64,000 bases of DNA, from contig NZ_LR217720.1 in the NCBI RefSeq assembly GCF_900698955.1, forward strand, positions 868,001-932,000, written 5' to 3'. The position numbers and the translations under genes are program-made. Positions 1-9,893 of the stretch are shown piece after piece. Below the pieces are notes generated by a model. It did not search any database. It worked only from the letters and a program-made list of their open reading frames with translations, and was not told the DNA's origin. The first letter of the stretch is position 1. The number at the start of each line of letters is the position of its first letter. This DNA comes from Erwinia_E haradaeae_G (GTDB lineage Bacteria; Pseudomonadota; Gammaproteobacteria; Enterobacterales; Enterobacteriaceae).

Positions 1-65
1 TCACCTAATCTTTACTTTATATTTGTCTTTGCGTATAAAAATCGCCGATGATGATCATGTCTCTC

Positions 66-1832
66 TTATTTTTTTGAAGCAAAAGAAGCGCCTGTGCCCG
101 CGAGAAGTTGTAATCGATACATTTGCCAATAACGCCCTTGTCCTTCTAGTAATGTCTGATGACTACCTCTTTCTACTACTTGACCTCGATGTAATACAAG
201 AATGCTATCCGCCTCAGTAATCGTGGATAATCGATGTGCAATTACGACTAATGTTGTACGCTGTCGTAAAATACGTAAAGCTTGTTGAATGGCTTGTTCG
301 GTCCCAGAATCAATATTAGCTGTCGCTTCATCTAAAATTAATATCTGAGGTGTAATCGCTAGAACGCGTGCTATTGCCAATAATTGCTTCTGCCCCACAG
401 AAAGAAAATTACCCTGCTCTCCTAATTGTGTATAAATACCTTGAGGCATCGAACGTGCTAACTTGGATAACTGAACTGCATCTAAGACCTTCCACACAGC
501 CTGCTCACTCAGATCTCTTCCCAGCGTAACATTAGCAAAAAAAGTATCAGCTAATACTACTGGATCCTGTTGAACCATAGCTACACTATGACGCAAGACG
601 GCATGACTTAATGAAGGAAGTGGTCTAGAATCAAGTAATATTTCACCTTGTTTCAAGGGGTAATACCCCATCAAGAGATTTGCTAATGTACTTTTACCAC
701 TTCCAGTATGCCCTACTAAAGCAATAAAATGACGCGCTGGTATCGATATGCTTATGTTTTTTAATACTGGAAAACCTGATTGATAAGAAAAAGTTACATT
801 ACGAATATCAATTTTACCACTCTTTAATGGCTGTATATCATCTCCATAAGGCTGACGTGGGGAATCCATTAGCTCAAAAATACGCTCACCCGCCACAACA
901 GCCTGCTGTAAAATTGACTGTTGAGTGGTGATTTCAATCAGAGGTTCATTAAGACGAGCAAGATAGTTGATAAAAGCATACAGCACCCCAACGTCTATTG
1001 TCTCTCTTGAAGATAAGCCATATAAGATCATTAATCCGCATAATATTAGACCTGAAAATAAACTTAACAATGGTCTCAATAAAAAACCCTCTAACCGAAG
1101 AGTTTCCATACGCGCTAAATAATGCATAGAGCTTGCTGTGCCCATGCGTTGACCAAAACGTTCTTGTTGGCGAAATTGCTGAATAATACTCATACCATTA
1201 ATAATTTCATTAAAACTATTGTTGATATCAGCTAAACAACTACGCAATCGCCGAACAATGGGTGTGCTACACCGTTGATAGATTAGCATCACTATTAAAA
1301 CTGCTGGAAAAATCGTTATGGCTACTAAAGCCATGCGCCAATTTAGACTAAACATTGCAACAAGCATCGCTCCAACTAATGCAAGACTGCGGAGCGCAGT
1401 AGAAACAACAGTTACATATAAATCACGTACAACTTCAGTGTCATTAGTTACGCGCGAAATAATTTGCCCTACTGGCTGTGTGTCAAAAGCACTTAATGGT
1501 TGTCGCAAAGCAGCATCCATGACGCTAGTACGTAAATGTTGTACTACTCCAACTGCAACCTGATTAAACCATAATGCCTGCCAATAATATAATAATGCTG
1601 CTAATATTTGTAAGATCAGGTAGCTGCAAATGATCAGTCCAGAAAAAAAATTAAAAGGCATGTGATGTTGGTCAATCTGATCAATAAAACAGCTAATAAG
1701 CACCGATCCAACAACTTCTGCCGCAGCAGCAATCCATAACATAATAACTGCTAAAATCAGTGATGTTCGCCATGGGGAACCATAAGATAGCAAACGTTTA
1801 ATAGTTGGCCACAGCCGTACTATATCACCCAT
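66..1832 (-). CDS. mdlB: MdlB, half-size ABC exporter
   Basis: Inner-membrane half-transporter of the multidrug/lipid exporter type, expected to pair with MdlA as a heterodimer; the substrate is not established. An N-terminal six-helix membrane domain (about residues 1-330) precedes a nucleotide-binding domain with Walker A GHTGSGKST (about 374-382), signature LSVGQ (about 477-481, also the E. coli MdlB form) and Walker B LILDEA (about 498-503). The ATG at 1832 is chosen because it gives the E. coli N-terminus and length (588 residues); a GTG nine bases upstream is also in frame. It overlaps the mdlA stop by 8 bases, so the two are translationally coupled. All motifs are intact. Confidence 0.96.
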   Translation of the reverse strand: MGDIVRLWPTIKRLLSYGSPWRTSLILAVIMLWIAAAAEVVGSVLISCFIDQIDQHHMPFNFFSGLIICSYLILQILAALLYYWQALWFNQVAVGVVQHLRTSVMDAALRQPLSAFDTQPVGQIISRVTNDTEVVRDLYVTVVSTALRSLALVGAMLVAMFSLNWRMALVAITIFPAVLIVMLIYQRCSTPIVRRLRSCLADINNSFNEIINGMSIIQQFRQQERFGQRMGTASSMHYLARMETLRLEGFLLRPLLSLFSGLILCGLMILYGLSSRETIDVGVLYAFINYLARLNEPLIEITTQQSILQQAVVAGERIFELMDSPRQPYGDDIQPLKSGKIDIRNVTFSYQSGFPVLKNISISIPARHFIALVGHTGSGKSTLANLLMGYYPLKQGEILLDSRPLPSLSHAVLRHSVAMVQQDPVVLADTFFANVTLGRDLSEQAVWKVLDAVQLSKLARSMPQGIYTQLGEQGNFLSVGQKQLLAIARVLAITPQILILDEATANIDSGTEQAIQQALRILRQRTTLVVIAHRLSTITEADSILVLHRGQVVERGSHQTLLEGQGRYWQMYRLQLLAGTGASFASKK

Positions 1833-3594
1833 TAGGCACACCGCCTGTTATCTCATCTTCATGGAGCACCTCTTCTAACTGCTGATATCGATACATTTCC
1901 CGATACCATCCTTTACGTGCAAGCAGCGTGTCATGATCTCCACGTTGAAGAATCGAACCATTCTGTAAAACTAGAATCTCGTTCGCTTCAGATAGGACAG
2001 ATAAACGATGAGCAGTAATGATCACTGTGCGCTTCTCCCCCCAATGCCGTAAATTATGCATAATTTGGTGTTCTGTACGACCATCGACAGCAGAAAGAGC
2101 ATCATCTAATACAAGAATTTCAGCATTTAATAGTAACGCTCGTGCAATAGCGATTCGCTGTTTTTGCCCCCCAGACAACATGATTCCACGTTCACCCACT
2201 TCTGTGTGGTACCCATGAGGTAAGCGTAATATATCTTCATGCACATGAGCAAGCCGAGCTACATCCTCGATTTCACGTTGTGTAGCATTAGGCCGTCCTA
2301 ATGCAATATTTTGCGCTACACTGTCAGAAAAAAGAAAGGGAGTTTGACTGGCAACTGCTAATCTACTACGCCAAATGTCTAGACGTAGTCGAGATAATAG
2401 AATATTATGAAAACGAATCTCTCCTTGGTTGAGATCAAAATGACGTTGTACTAAACTTAATACAGTACTTTTCCCTGATCCTGTTGGGCCACATAAACCT
2501 AACATATGGCCTGGTTTGACGGTTACATCAAAGTTAGATAATGCACTTTTCTGAGAACCAGGATACGAAAATTTTCTTATAGAAATTTTTAATAAACCAC
2601 GTTCTTCCGGTAACACCTGATTACCATCTGGTACTACAGGAGCTTCAGATAATAGTATAGAAATACGACTCCAAGCTGCACTTCCACGCTCAACAATATT
2701 AAACATCCAAGCGAATGCTAACATTGGCCAAATCATCAATCCTAAATACATAATAAAACTAGTTAGCTGCCCTAAAGTCATCGATCCATGCCATACCATC
2801 CAACTACCTCCAACAATTGCTAAGAGGTTAGACAACGCTACAAAAATATAAATTGTAGGGTCAAAACGCGCATCAATACGTGCTACACGTAAATTTTCTG
2901 ATCCTGTATTTTTAGCGATAACAGCAAATTTATCTGACTGATGACCCTCTAGACCGAATGCTTTAATCATGCGAATACTGCTTAAGCTTTCTTGGGTTTG
3001 ATCGTTTAATGACGAAAAAGCAGCCTGTACATTTTTAAATCGACGATGTAGTTGATGTCCATAGCATTTAATAACTAGAGCCATGACCGGCATTGGAAAT
3101 AAAGCTAATATAGTAAGCGTAAAACTAATTTGCTTACTCATAACTATTAAAACCGTTATACCCATGACAAGGGAATCTACTAAAGTAAGAAACCCTTCCC
3201 CAGCAGCAAAAACAACACGATCTACATCATTAGTTGCCCGCGCAATTAAGTCACCCGTACGATGACGTAAGTAAAACTCAGGATTCTGCCGGCTGAGTTT
3301 TTGATACAAACCTGCACGTAGCTCTACTGCAAGATAATAAGATGCTCCAAACAATAATATGCGCCATATATAATGGAGAAAATACACAATGATTGCTATA
3401 AAAAGCATCGCGCTGACCCACATAATCAACTGATTATTGGTAATACAACCTTGACTAACACCATCCACAATTTTTCCAACAATGTGTGGTGGAAAAAGTT
3501 TCAGAACGGCAATCATAAGAAGGAGTAACACTGCGCCGAGATAACGGCGCCATTCGCGTAAAAAATACCAGCTTAATTGGCTAAAAAGTTGCAC
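1825..3594 (-). CDS. mdlA: MdlA, half-size ABC exporter
   Basis: Partner of MdlB: a membrane domain (about 1-330) and an ATPase domain with Walker A GPTGSGKS (about 369-376), signature LSGGQ (about 473-477) and Walker B LVLDDA (about 494-499; the second Asp replaces the usual catalytic Glu). The same Asp occurs in E. coli MdlA, so one of the two ATP sites in the heterodimer is probably weak, as in other asymmetric exporters. It starts at GTG, preceded by AGGGTG seven bases upstream, and matches the E. coli start. decR lies 48 bases upstream on the same strand and mdlB overlaps its end, so decR-mdlA-mdlB looks like one transcription unit, the same order as in E. coli. Confidence 0.96.
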   Translation of the reverse strand: MQLFSQLSWYFLREWRRYLGAVLLLLMIAVLKLFPPHIVGKIVDGVSQGCITNNQLIMWVSAMLFIAIIVYFLHYIWRILLFGASYYLAVELRAGLYQKLSRQNPEFYLRHRTGDLIARATNDVDRVVFAAGEGFLTLVDSLVMGITVLIVMSKQISFTLTILALFPMPVMALVIKCYGHQLHRRFKNVQAAFSSLNDQTQESLSSIRMIKAFGLEGHQSDKFAVIAKNTGSENLRVARIDARFDPTIYIFVALSNLLAIVGGSWMVWHGSMTLGQLTSFIMYLGLMIWPMLAFAWMFNIVERGSAAWSRISILLSEAPVVPDGNQVLPEERGLLKISIRKFSYPGSQKSALSNFDVTVKPGHMLGLCGPTGSGKSTVLSLVQRHFDLNQGEIRFHNILLSRLRLDIWRSRLAVASQTPFLFSDSVAQNIALGRPNATQREIEDVARLAHVHEDILRLPHGYHTEVGERGIMLSGGQKQRIAIARALLLNAEILVLDDALSAVDGRTEHQIMHNLRHWGEKRTVIITAHRLSVLSEANEILVLQNGSILQRGDHDTLLARKGWYREMYRYQQLEEVLHEDEITGGVPNG

Positions 3595-3605
3595 GAAAAA
3601 ACACC

Positions 3606-3652
3606 CTGATTATCATCTGAATCAGTAAGTTGCAATCTCCGCTTAAGGAGAA
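3606..3652 (-). promoter_or_regulatory. Two small hairpins between decR and mdlA
   Basis: On the minus strand, TCTCC-TTAAGC-GGAGA (3637-3652) spans the decR stop codon. It is followed by CTGATT-CAGATGAT-AATCAG (3606-3625), then GGTGTTTTTT directly before the mdlA GTG. The second hairpin abuts the mdlA ribosome-binding site, so it could attenuate mdlA or hide its start. The stems are short (5-6 bp) and the function is inferred only from position. Confidence 0.35.
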
Positions 3653-4116
3653 ACCGGTAAAGCAGTAGTATACTTTATCTCTTCCATAGCAAAACTAGAA
3701 GTTACGTCAAGCAATGGAGGAACACTGTTTAGTAGTTTTTTGTAAAAACCATCATAACTTTTCATATCAGCCACCTGTACTCGAAGAAGATAATCATGCT
3801 CCCCAGTCGTGCGATAAAAACCCATCACCTCTGGCATTGCTTGTACTACATGCACAAATTGGTTAAACCAATCCCAGCTATGTTGGTGTGTTTTAATTAA
3901 AACAAAAGCAGTTAAGTCTAATCCGAGCTTTTTGCTATCTAACAAAGCTACCCTGGCCCGAATGTAACCTTCATCCTCCAATCGTTTTAGGCGTTTCCAG
4001 CAAGGAGTAGTCGTCAAACAGACGGTTTCTGATAGTGTCTGTAGAGATACACTACAATCCTTCTGCAGAAAGCTCAATAATAAACGATCTTTTTTATCCA
4101 GTGTTTCTGGTAGCAA
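3643..4116 (-). CDS. decR: DecR, Lrp/AsnC-type transcription regulator
   Basis: A 157-residue Lrp-family regulator closely similar to E. coli DecR (YbaO), which activates cysteine-detoxification genes in response to cysteine. An N-terminal winged helix-turn-helix (about 8-58, containing TTTPCWKRLKRLEDEGYI) is followed by the RAM/AsnC effector domain. No ATG is available near the expected N-terminus. A TTG at 4116 sits six bases after AGGAG, which decides the start and gives a protein four residues longer at the N-terminus than E. coli's. It is upstream of mdlA and divergent from the EamA-family transporter 110 bases away, so it could control both. Retention of a dedicated regulator is unusual in a reduced genome. 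Confidence 0.9.
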   Translation of the reverse strand: MLPETLDKKDRLLLSFLQKDCSVSLQTLSETVCLTTTPCWKRLKRLEDEGYIRARVALLDSKKLGLDLTAFVLIKTHQHSWDWFNQFVHVVQAMPEVMGFYRTTGEHDYLLRVQVADMKSYDGFYKKLLNSVPPLLDVTSSFAMEEIKYTTALPVSP

Positions 4117-4226
4117 AGTATTCTCCTTTTACTAATCTTAAAAATAATATTTTAGTAACCTTTTCTCCCAGCATCTCGGTAATCTGATTCATATACCTAA
4201 CTTACTGCTTATTAAGCGGAGACCTG

Positions 4227-5171
4227 ATGCACAAAAAAACTTATCATCATCTTCTCATCGTAGGTTTATTTACCGCCGTCTCGCTTACTTGGGGTACAAC
4301 CTGGATGGCGATGAAAATCGCCGTCTCTGCAGTGCCACCTATTTTTGCGACTGGACTACGATTTCTCTGTTCTGCCCCACTCTTATTACTACTGGCGCGT
4401 TATAAAAAAGTTCCACTACTGTTCCCATCAGGCCAGTGGAGTTTTCAAGTGTACGTAACACTATTCTACTTTGCTCTACCATTTACATTAATGATTTATG
4501 GAGAACGTTACACTTCTTCTAGTTTAGCATCCATTATTTTTGCAACAATGCCTGCTATCATACTCATATTATCTCTTTTGGTTCTGCGGGAACGTACATC
4601 TATTCAGCAAATACTAGGCCTAGGAATGAGTATTAGTGCCTTAAGCATTATTTTATGGCACGAAATGCATCATACTACTGGAACTAATCAACTTCGTGGT
4701 ATGGTGGCACTTTTAGTAGCCGTTTGCATGCATGGAATTATGTACGTACAATGCAAGAAACGCTGCGTGGGGATGTCAGTCCTTAGCTATAATGCCTTAC
4801 CTTCCTTAGGTGCAGGGACTCTTCTTACATTCGCTGGTTTATGTGAATCACCACATTTACAGAATTTTACTCTACAAGCACTTTTAGCGATAATTTATCT
4901 TGGTATTATTGCCGGTGTAGGCGGTGTGCTTGCCTATTTTTCTTTACAACAAATTACAAAACCATTTCAAGCTTCTATGGTATTTATGATTTTTCCACTT
5001 ATTGCTGTTATCTTAGAACGTATAATAAATGGAAGCTGTATGATGAGTTCTTATTCTCTAATGTTGTTAGCGCCCTTCCTGCTTGGCATGGTATTAATAT
5101 TGTATCGCATTCCCCCACAACTGGACAGAAAACCCATAAGAGCAATCTTCAAAAATCTTATTCCAAAATAA
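4227..5171 (+). CDS. EamA/DMT-family transporter, probable metabolite exporter
   Basis: A 314-residue membrane protein with about ten hydrophobic segments in two EamA repeats, each starting with the usual small-residue helix (SLTWGTTWMAMK near 19-30). Family members export amino acids and related compounds; EamA (YdeD) of E. coli exports O-acetylserine and cysteine. GCGGAG lies five bases before the ATG. It is divergent from decR, whose E. coli homologue senses cysteine, so amino-acid or cysteine efflux under DecR control is a reasonable guess. I cannot assign a specific E. coli orthologue, so no symbol is given. The C-terminal tail after the last helix is short and basic. Confidence 0.85.
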   Translation: MHKKTYHHLLIVGLFTAVSLTWGTTWMAMKIAVSAVPPIFATGLRFLCSAPLLLLLARYKKVPLLFPSGQWSFQVYVTLFYFALPFTLMIYGERYTSSSLASIIFATMPAIILILSLLVLRERTSIQQILGLGMSISALSIILWHEMHHTTGTNQLRGMVALLVAVCMHGIMYVQCKKRCVGMSVLSYNALPSLGAGTLLTFAGLCESPHLQNFTLQALLAIIYLGIIAGVGGVLAYFSLQQITKPFQASMVFMIFPLIAVILERIINGSCMMSSYSLMLLAPFLLGMVLILYRIPPQLDRKPIRAIFKNLIPK

Positions 5172-5984
5172 ACAATCCAGAGATACATGTGTGAGGTGTA
5201 TGTTAAGCTCTTTAGAAAATTCGTAATATTATTATGACCTTCTAGGGATCATGACATTATCACACAGATAAAGACAGATGCCACGCAATCTTCTGGATCA
5301 CAACATTAATCATTCCGCATGGAGAGTATACTTAGCACTATTCGTCATAGTTATATTTCTTTTTTATTATCATAAATATTTATATGACCTAGCCATATTC
5401 TAGCGTGATGAATAAGCTACCAAAACCTCTCACGTTATTTCACAGCTCTTTTAAAAATAATGACTACCATACATATACCACTCGAATCATGATGTGGTTT
5501 CATAACAATATAGTACTGTTGACTATGGCCCCTTTGTCGTCATTCTCCACAAAATGCATAATATACTACAGTATACGTATTCAGTGCATATCAGATGATC
5601 GCTTATTAACTAATTGGTCCATATATTAATGTTCACTGTCTTTAAACATATCGACAACATAGAGATTATATAGTCTATCTTTATAAAAAATGCATCAATA
5701 TTATAATCCATGAAACCTAATTGTATACCGGTTCTGTATGACTAACTAATTAACGCATGCTGATACATAACCATACTACTATCTACCATACAAGTAATAT
5801 ACACGTAACCTGCGTTAGACCTAACATGTGGTTAACCATCAGCAATTAATTTTCCTTATTGATTTTTATGCGGTAAAAACACTACTTAGCTCTCTTATTT
5901 ATGGGGATAATCATGATATTTTTAGAACATTCTCGATCAATCATCATTGATCATCCGCCCTATATTATTAATAATAATACACAC
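5172..5984. other. Gene-free spacer between eamA-type gene and brnQ
   Basis: AT-rich, stop-dense in all frames, with no RNA gene or strong hairpin recognised. It separates two convergent genes. A 74-codon open frame at 5405-5629 has no family resemblance or ribosome-binding site and is not called. Confidence 0.7.
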
Positions 5985-7319
5985 TTAATGAGTAGACAGA
6001 CGATCATAAACACCCACAAATACTAACACTAGTAATACAGGCAATACCCATTCTAAACCCTGCTCAGTAAGTGGAAGTTGACAAAGAAGATATTTAGGAA
6101 GACAAATCTGGACATTCATTTTTTTTGCTGCATCCAAAATACCAAACATAAGACTCACTAACATTACTGGTAAGACTATTCTTTTACTGTTATTCCACCA
6201 TCGTAGAGTAAAACTTAAGAAGACTAATACAATACATGGTGGATAAATCGCTATTAATATGGGAGTAAATATTGTAATAAGGTAATTCAAACCAAAGTTA
6301 GAAAAAACTAGGGAAGAAATACTAACAATATACACACAGTGACGATAACTCAGAAGAAAGTATCTTGCAAAAAAATCAGCGCAAGCACATGTTAAACCGA
6401 CCGCTGTAACAATACACGAGATACCCATAAAAAAAGAAAGAAAAAGAATGCCTATTCTCCCATATATATGCTGAATATATTCATGTAAAATTATAGCACC
6501 ATTTGCATTCTGCTCGATCATGTGATAACTATTAGCACCAATCTTTATAAGCGCTAAATAAATAATTATTAAACCAATACTGGCAATCATGCCAGAAATA
6601 ATAGTATAGCGAGTCAATAATGCTACTTCTCCAATAATACGCGCGCGAACTGCATTAATAATCACCACGCTAAATACTAAGACACCTAAGGTATCCATCG
6701 TCAGATAACCACTTACCAAACCATGAGAAAATGCCTCACTTTTATATGTGCATAATTGACTAAGGCTAGAAGTAGCTAGGTTAGGAGTGGATATCAAAGC
6801 ATCCCCAACTGGCCAACATACCGCGGTCAGACCTAATACACTCAAGACTACTATTTTTAATGGCGCTAAAATGTTCCCCAAAGTCTCTAATAAAGCACCA
6901 GGGTTAAGAGAGAGAAAAATGACCACACCAAAATAAATCAAGCTATAAATGAAAAGAGGAAGTTGACCATCACCTATAAGCGGCGCTAATCCTATGTCGA
7001 ACGACACCGTGGAGGTGCGAGGTATAGCAAATAGAGGACCAACAATTAAATAACAAATCATTGCAAGCATACATCCCGCTAACTTACCAATAGGCGCACT
7101 AAAGTCATCTATCCTACCGCCTACACGCGCGAGTGCGACTAATGTTATTAATGGCAGTCCAACGGAGGTTGTAAGAAAACCTAAAGCTGCATACCAAATA
7201 TATTCGCCGGCTTGAATACCTACCATAGGTGGAAATATAATATTCCCGGCGCCTACAAATAGAGCGAAAATTATACCGCTTATAATCAGTAAATCTTTTA
7301 TAGTTAAAGGATGAATCAT
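5985..7319 (-). CDS. brnQ: BrnQ, branched-chain amino acid : cation symporter
   Basis: A LIV-II type sodium-coupled carrier for leucine, isoleucine and valine in the inner membrane. 444 residues with about twelve hydrophobic helices; the conserved ALFVGAGNIIFPPMVG segment is near residues 18-33 and LTCACADFF in the middle of the protein. The ATG at 7319 aligns with the E. coli start and lies ten bases after AAGGAAG; an upstream in-frame ATG at 7328 is too close to that site. It stands alone, far from phoBR, its E. coli neighbour. Retention suggests the cell imports branched-chain amino acids. Confidence 0.94.
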   Translation of the reverse strand: MIHPLTIKDLLIISGIIFALFVGAGNIIFPPMVGIQAGEYIWYAALGFLTTSVGLPLITLVALARVGGRIDDFSAPIGKLAGCMLAMICYLIVGPLFAIPRTSTVSFDIGLAPLIGDGQLPLFIYSLIYFGVVIFLSLNPGALLETLGNILAPLKIVVLSVLGLTAVCWPVGDALISTPNLATSSLSQLCTYKSEAFSHGLVSGYLTMDTLGVLVFSVVIINAVRARIIGEVALLTRYTIISGMIASIGLIIIYLALIKIGANSYHMIEQNANGAIILHEYIQHIYGRIGILFLSFFMGISCIVTAVGLTCACADFFARYFLLSYRHCVYIVSISSLVFSNFGLNYLITIFTPILIAIYPPCIVLVFLSFTLRWWNNSKRIVLPVMLVSLMFGILDAAKKMNVQICLPKYLLCQLPLTEQGLEWVLPVLLVLVFVGVYDRLSTH

Positions 7320-8868
7320 CAGACACATACTTCCTTATATCTAATACTTGTTTTCTGCTTTTGCTCAGCAAAAGGTACATGTTAATTTTAATAATGATAA
7401 CCCTGGCACTACAAATTAACGAAAAGAATAACAACGCACCATCTTGGAAAATAGATAAATGCATCACTTATCATTTACAATACTATTTCCATAAATTGAA
7501 CACCATGCAATGTACAAAAACACTTCTCTAATGCATACACTGCTCTTGATAGCATGATTGTTATAGTTGTGTTATAACCCTTAACCCACGCTTGTGTAAA
7601 TGTATGCAAAAAGATAAAAAATAGAGCTAGATTAGGAGAATTCCTAATGTGGGTATTCATATCACCCACACACTGTAATGACGGCAGCATATACAATAAC
7701 AGCATAATACAAAAATAAAAAATGGTGAAAAACTCCCTATGCATAATCATCTTGCGTATTTATAATAAAATATTTAATAGCGTGGTCAAATTTCTCACAC
7801 ATGACTTACATTATAAACTATATTTGCATAAACTGATTCTCTTCATTTTTAATCTGTGTTACTCGATTTTTGCAACCACTTTTCTATAAAAACCTAAATA
7901 TGATTATGATTCAATCAATCATTATAACACTTGGGTGCTCAATCTTGACGCTATCACGTATAACATCTTACTGACATTCATACCGCTTATACCTGAATAA
8001 ATTAAAGTTGGCGGTAAGTAATGTATAGTACACATATAATACTTGTAAATATAAAGAATCTAATTCATGATTTGTGTCTAGATAACTCTAGAGTCATAGC
8101 ATGAACACTCTATCCTTCAAGCTTAAGAGCAACGGCATCTTGTATCCACAATAATGCAATATTAAAAAATTTTATCATATGATGATATAAAATATGATGT
8201 GAAATATTGTAAGGATTATAAAATCCTACACGTAGCTTTACTGTTAAAAAAATAAAGTCATATATTACTTAATATACGTGAAGTCACTAGAAGCAGCAAT
8301 TTACAGAGGAGAAGATCATTTCTCAATAGAGATTACCAGGTATGCTATGAGAGACTATAATACTTCCATAAGACTAAATAACTAACACATAGTATCTCAA
8401 GATCCCGCATTTAAACATAAATGCTTACTACTGCTGTATAGTAATGACTATATTATTTTTAGACTATAGCCGTCACATGAGAATGCTATTATTACTATCA
8501 TACCTAAGATGAATCTATAAAAATATATTGTAGTTCATAATAGAACACATGCATCACAATATAATACGCTTGCATATTTTCCTTTCCTTTTTAACTGATG
8601 GCGTAGTTAAAAACAGAGAATAATCTTACGATAGCGGCTAGTAAACCTAAGTACTATGTTTATTCTTAGATAGCATAATTAAAATAATTCACATATGTAA
8701 TTCTCAATCAACATTCTAGAATTATAATACTATTAACTACCAAATATATATAAAGATCAGGTCATGATTAGGGTTACTAGTTGATCCGTTCATCTTCTTA
8801 CAACCTTACCAGCAAGATCATACCTTGCTTATAAAAAAGAACACACCCCTAGTTATTAAGGTGATTAA
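7320..8868. other. 1.5-kb gene-free spacer upstream of cyoA and brnQ
   Basis: Lies between divergent brnQ and cyoA and must hold both promoters, but I cannot place them with confidence. No frame shows recognisable protein. A 91-codon frame at 7475-7750 (minus) reads as hydrophobic low-complexity sequence without a ribosome-binding site. Probably eroded former genes; in E. coli several genes lie between these two loci. Confidence 0.65.
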
Positions 8869-9801
8869 ATGACACTCAGTTTAAGACAAATGATAAATCT
8901 TATTTCATTGATCGTAATCATATTATTATGCAATGGTTGTGATAGTGCATTGCTATATCCTAAAGGACAAATTGCAATAGAACAGCGTTCATTAATTCTT
9001 ACAGCCTTCGGACTAATGATGATTGTGGTCCTTCCTGCAATATTTATGGCTGTCTACTTTACCTATAGATATCGAGAATCTAATATAAACGCAACATATA
9101 ACCCGCACTGGGATCATTCAAATAAAATAGAAGCCGTAGTGTGGACTATACCGATCTTAATTATTAGCTTCCTTGGTATACTGACATGGAAATCTACTCA
9201 CACGCTGGAACCACGTAACCCATTAAAATCACTTATGCGCCCTATACAAATCGAAGTTGTATCACTTGACTGGAAGTGGCTCTTTATTTATCCTGAGCAA
9301 GGAATTGCTACGATTAATAAAATAGTTTTCCCAGCCCACTACCCTATACACTTTAAGATTACTTCACACACTGTGATGAACTCTTTTTTTATTCCTACCC
9401 TCGGCAGCCAAATGTATGCCATGGCAGGGATGCAAACTCAATTAAATTTAATCGCAAACGAAGCAGGGACGTTTCATGGTATCTCTGCTAATTACAGTGG
9501 ACATGGATTTTCACACATGAAGTTTCAAGCCATTGCAACTCATGATATGAAGGAATTTACCAACTGGATTACAGAAGCAAAAAAATCTTCCAATACTCTC
9601 TTAACTATGGATGATTTTTATCATCTAACCGCCTTAAAAAATAGTTACTCGCAAGTTCTCTTCTCTCGTGTAAAGCCAAGGTTATTTAACGATATTATGA
9701 ATCAATTCAAAATGAAGCATCATAATGTAAACCTGAATGTCTCTCATAACACAAATGACCTTAGCTTAGATTTAAAAAAAACGACATCTTCAGAAAGATA
9801 G
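8869..9801 (+). CDS. cyoA: CyoA, cytochrome bo3 quinol oxidase subunit II
   Basis: Subunit II of the proton-pumping ubiquinol oxidase; it contributes to the periplasmic face and lacks the CuA site of cytochrome c oxidases. A lipoprotein signal (residues 1-23) ends in LLCNGC with Cys24 as the acylation site; position -3 is Cys where the lipobox usually has Leu/Val/Ile. Two membrane helices (about 45-65 and 88-108) precede the cupredoxin domain (about 120-230). AAGGTG stands seven bases before ATG. First gene of cyoABCDE; 310 residues against 315 in E. coli, with a divergent C-terminus. Confidence 0.95.
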   Translation: MTLSLRQMINLISLIVIILLCNGCDSALLYPKGQIAIEQRSLILTAFGLMMIVVLPAIFMAVYFTYRYRESNINATYNPHWDHSNKIEAVVWTIPILIISFLGILTWKSTHTLEPRNPLKSLMRPIQIEVVSLDWKWLFIYPEQGIATINKIVFPAHYPIHFKITSHTVMNSFFIPTLGSQMYAMAGMQTQLNLIANEAGTFHGISANYSGHGFSHMKFQAIATHDMKEFTNWITEAKKSSNTLLTMDDFYHLTALKNSYSQVLFSRVKPRLFNDIMNQFKMKHHNVNLNVSHNTNDLSLDLKKTTSSER

Positions 9802-9893
9802 CATCCTCCCGCATCTTTTGTGATATTTAGAACTATGTATAACCAGAATAACATAACCTACGCAATACTATGCAAGAAATGAGGAACCATATA

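Noticed and set aside
1833..1841. GTG start for mdlB nine bases upstream of the called ATG
   Set aside because: The ATG at 1832 matches the E. coli N-terminus and the usual 8-base overlap with mdlA.
7475..7750. 91-codon minus frame between brnQ and cyoA
   Set aside because: No ribosome-binding site, low-complexity hydrophobic composition, no recognised family.
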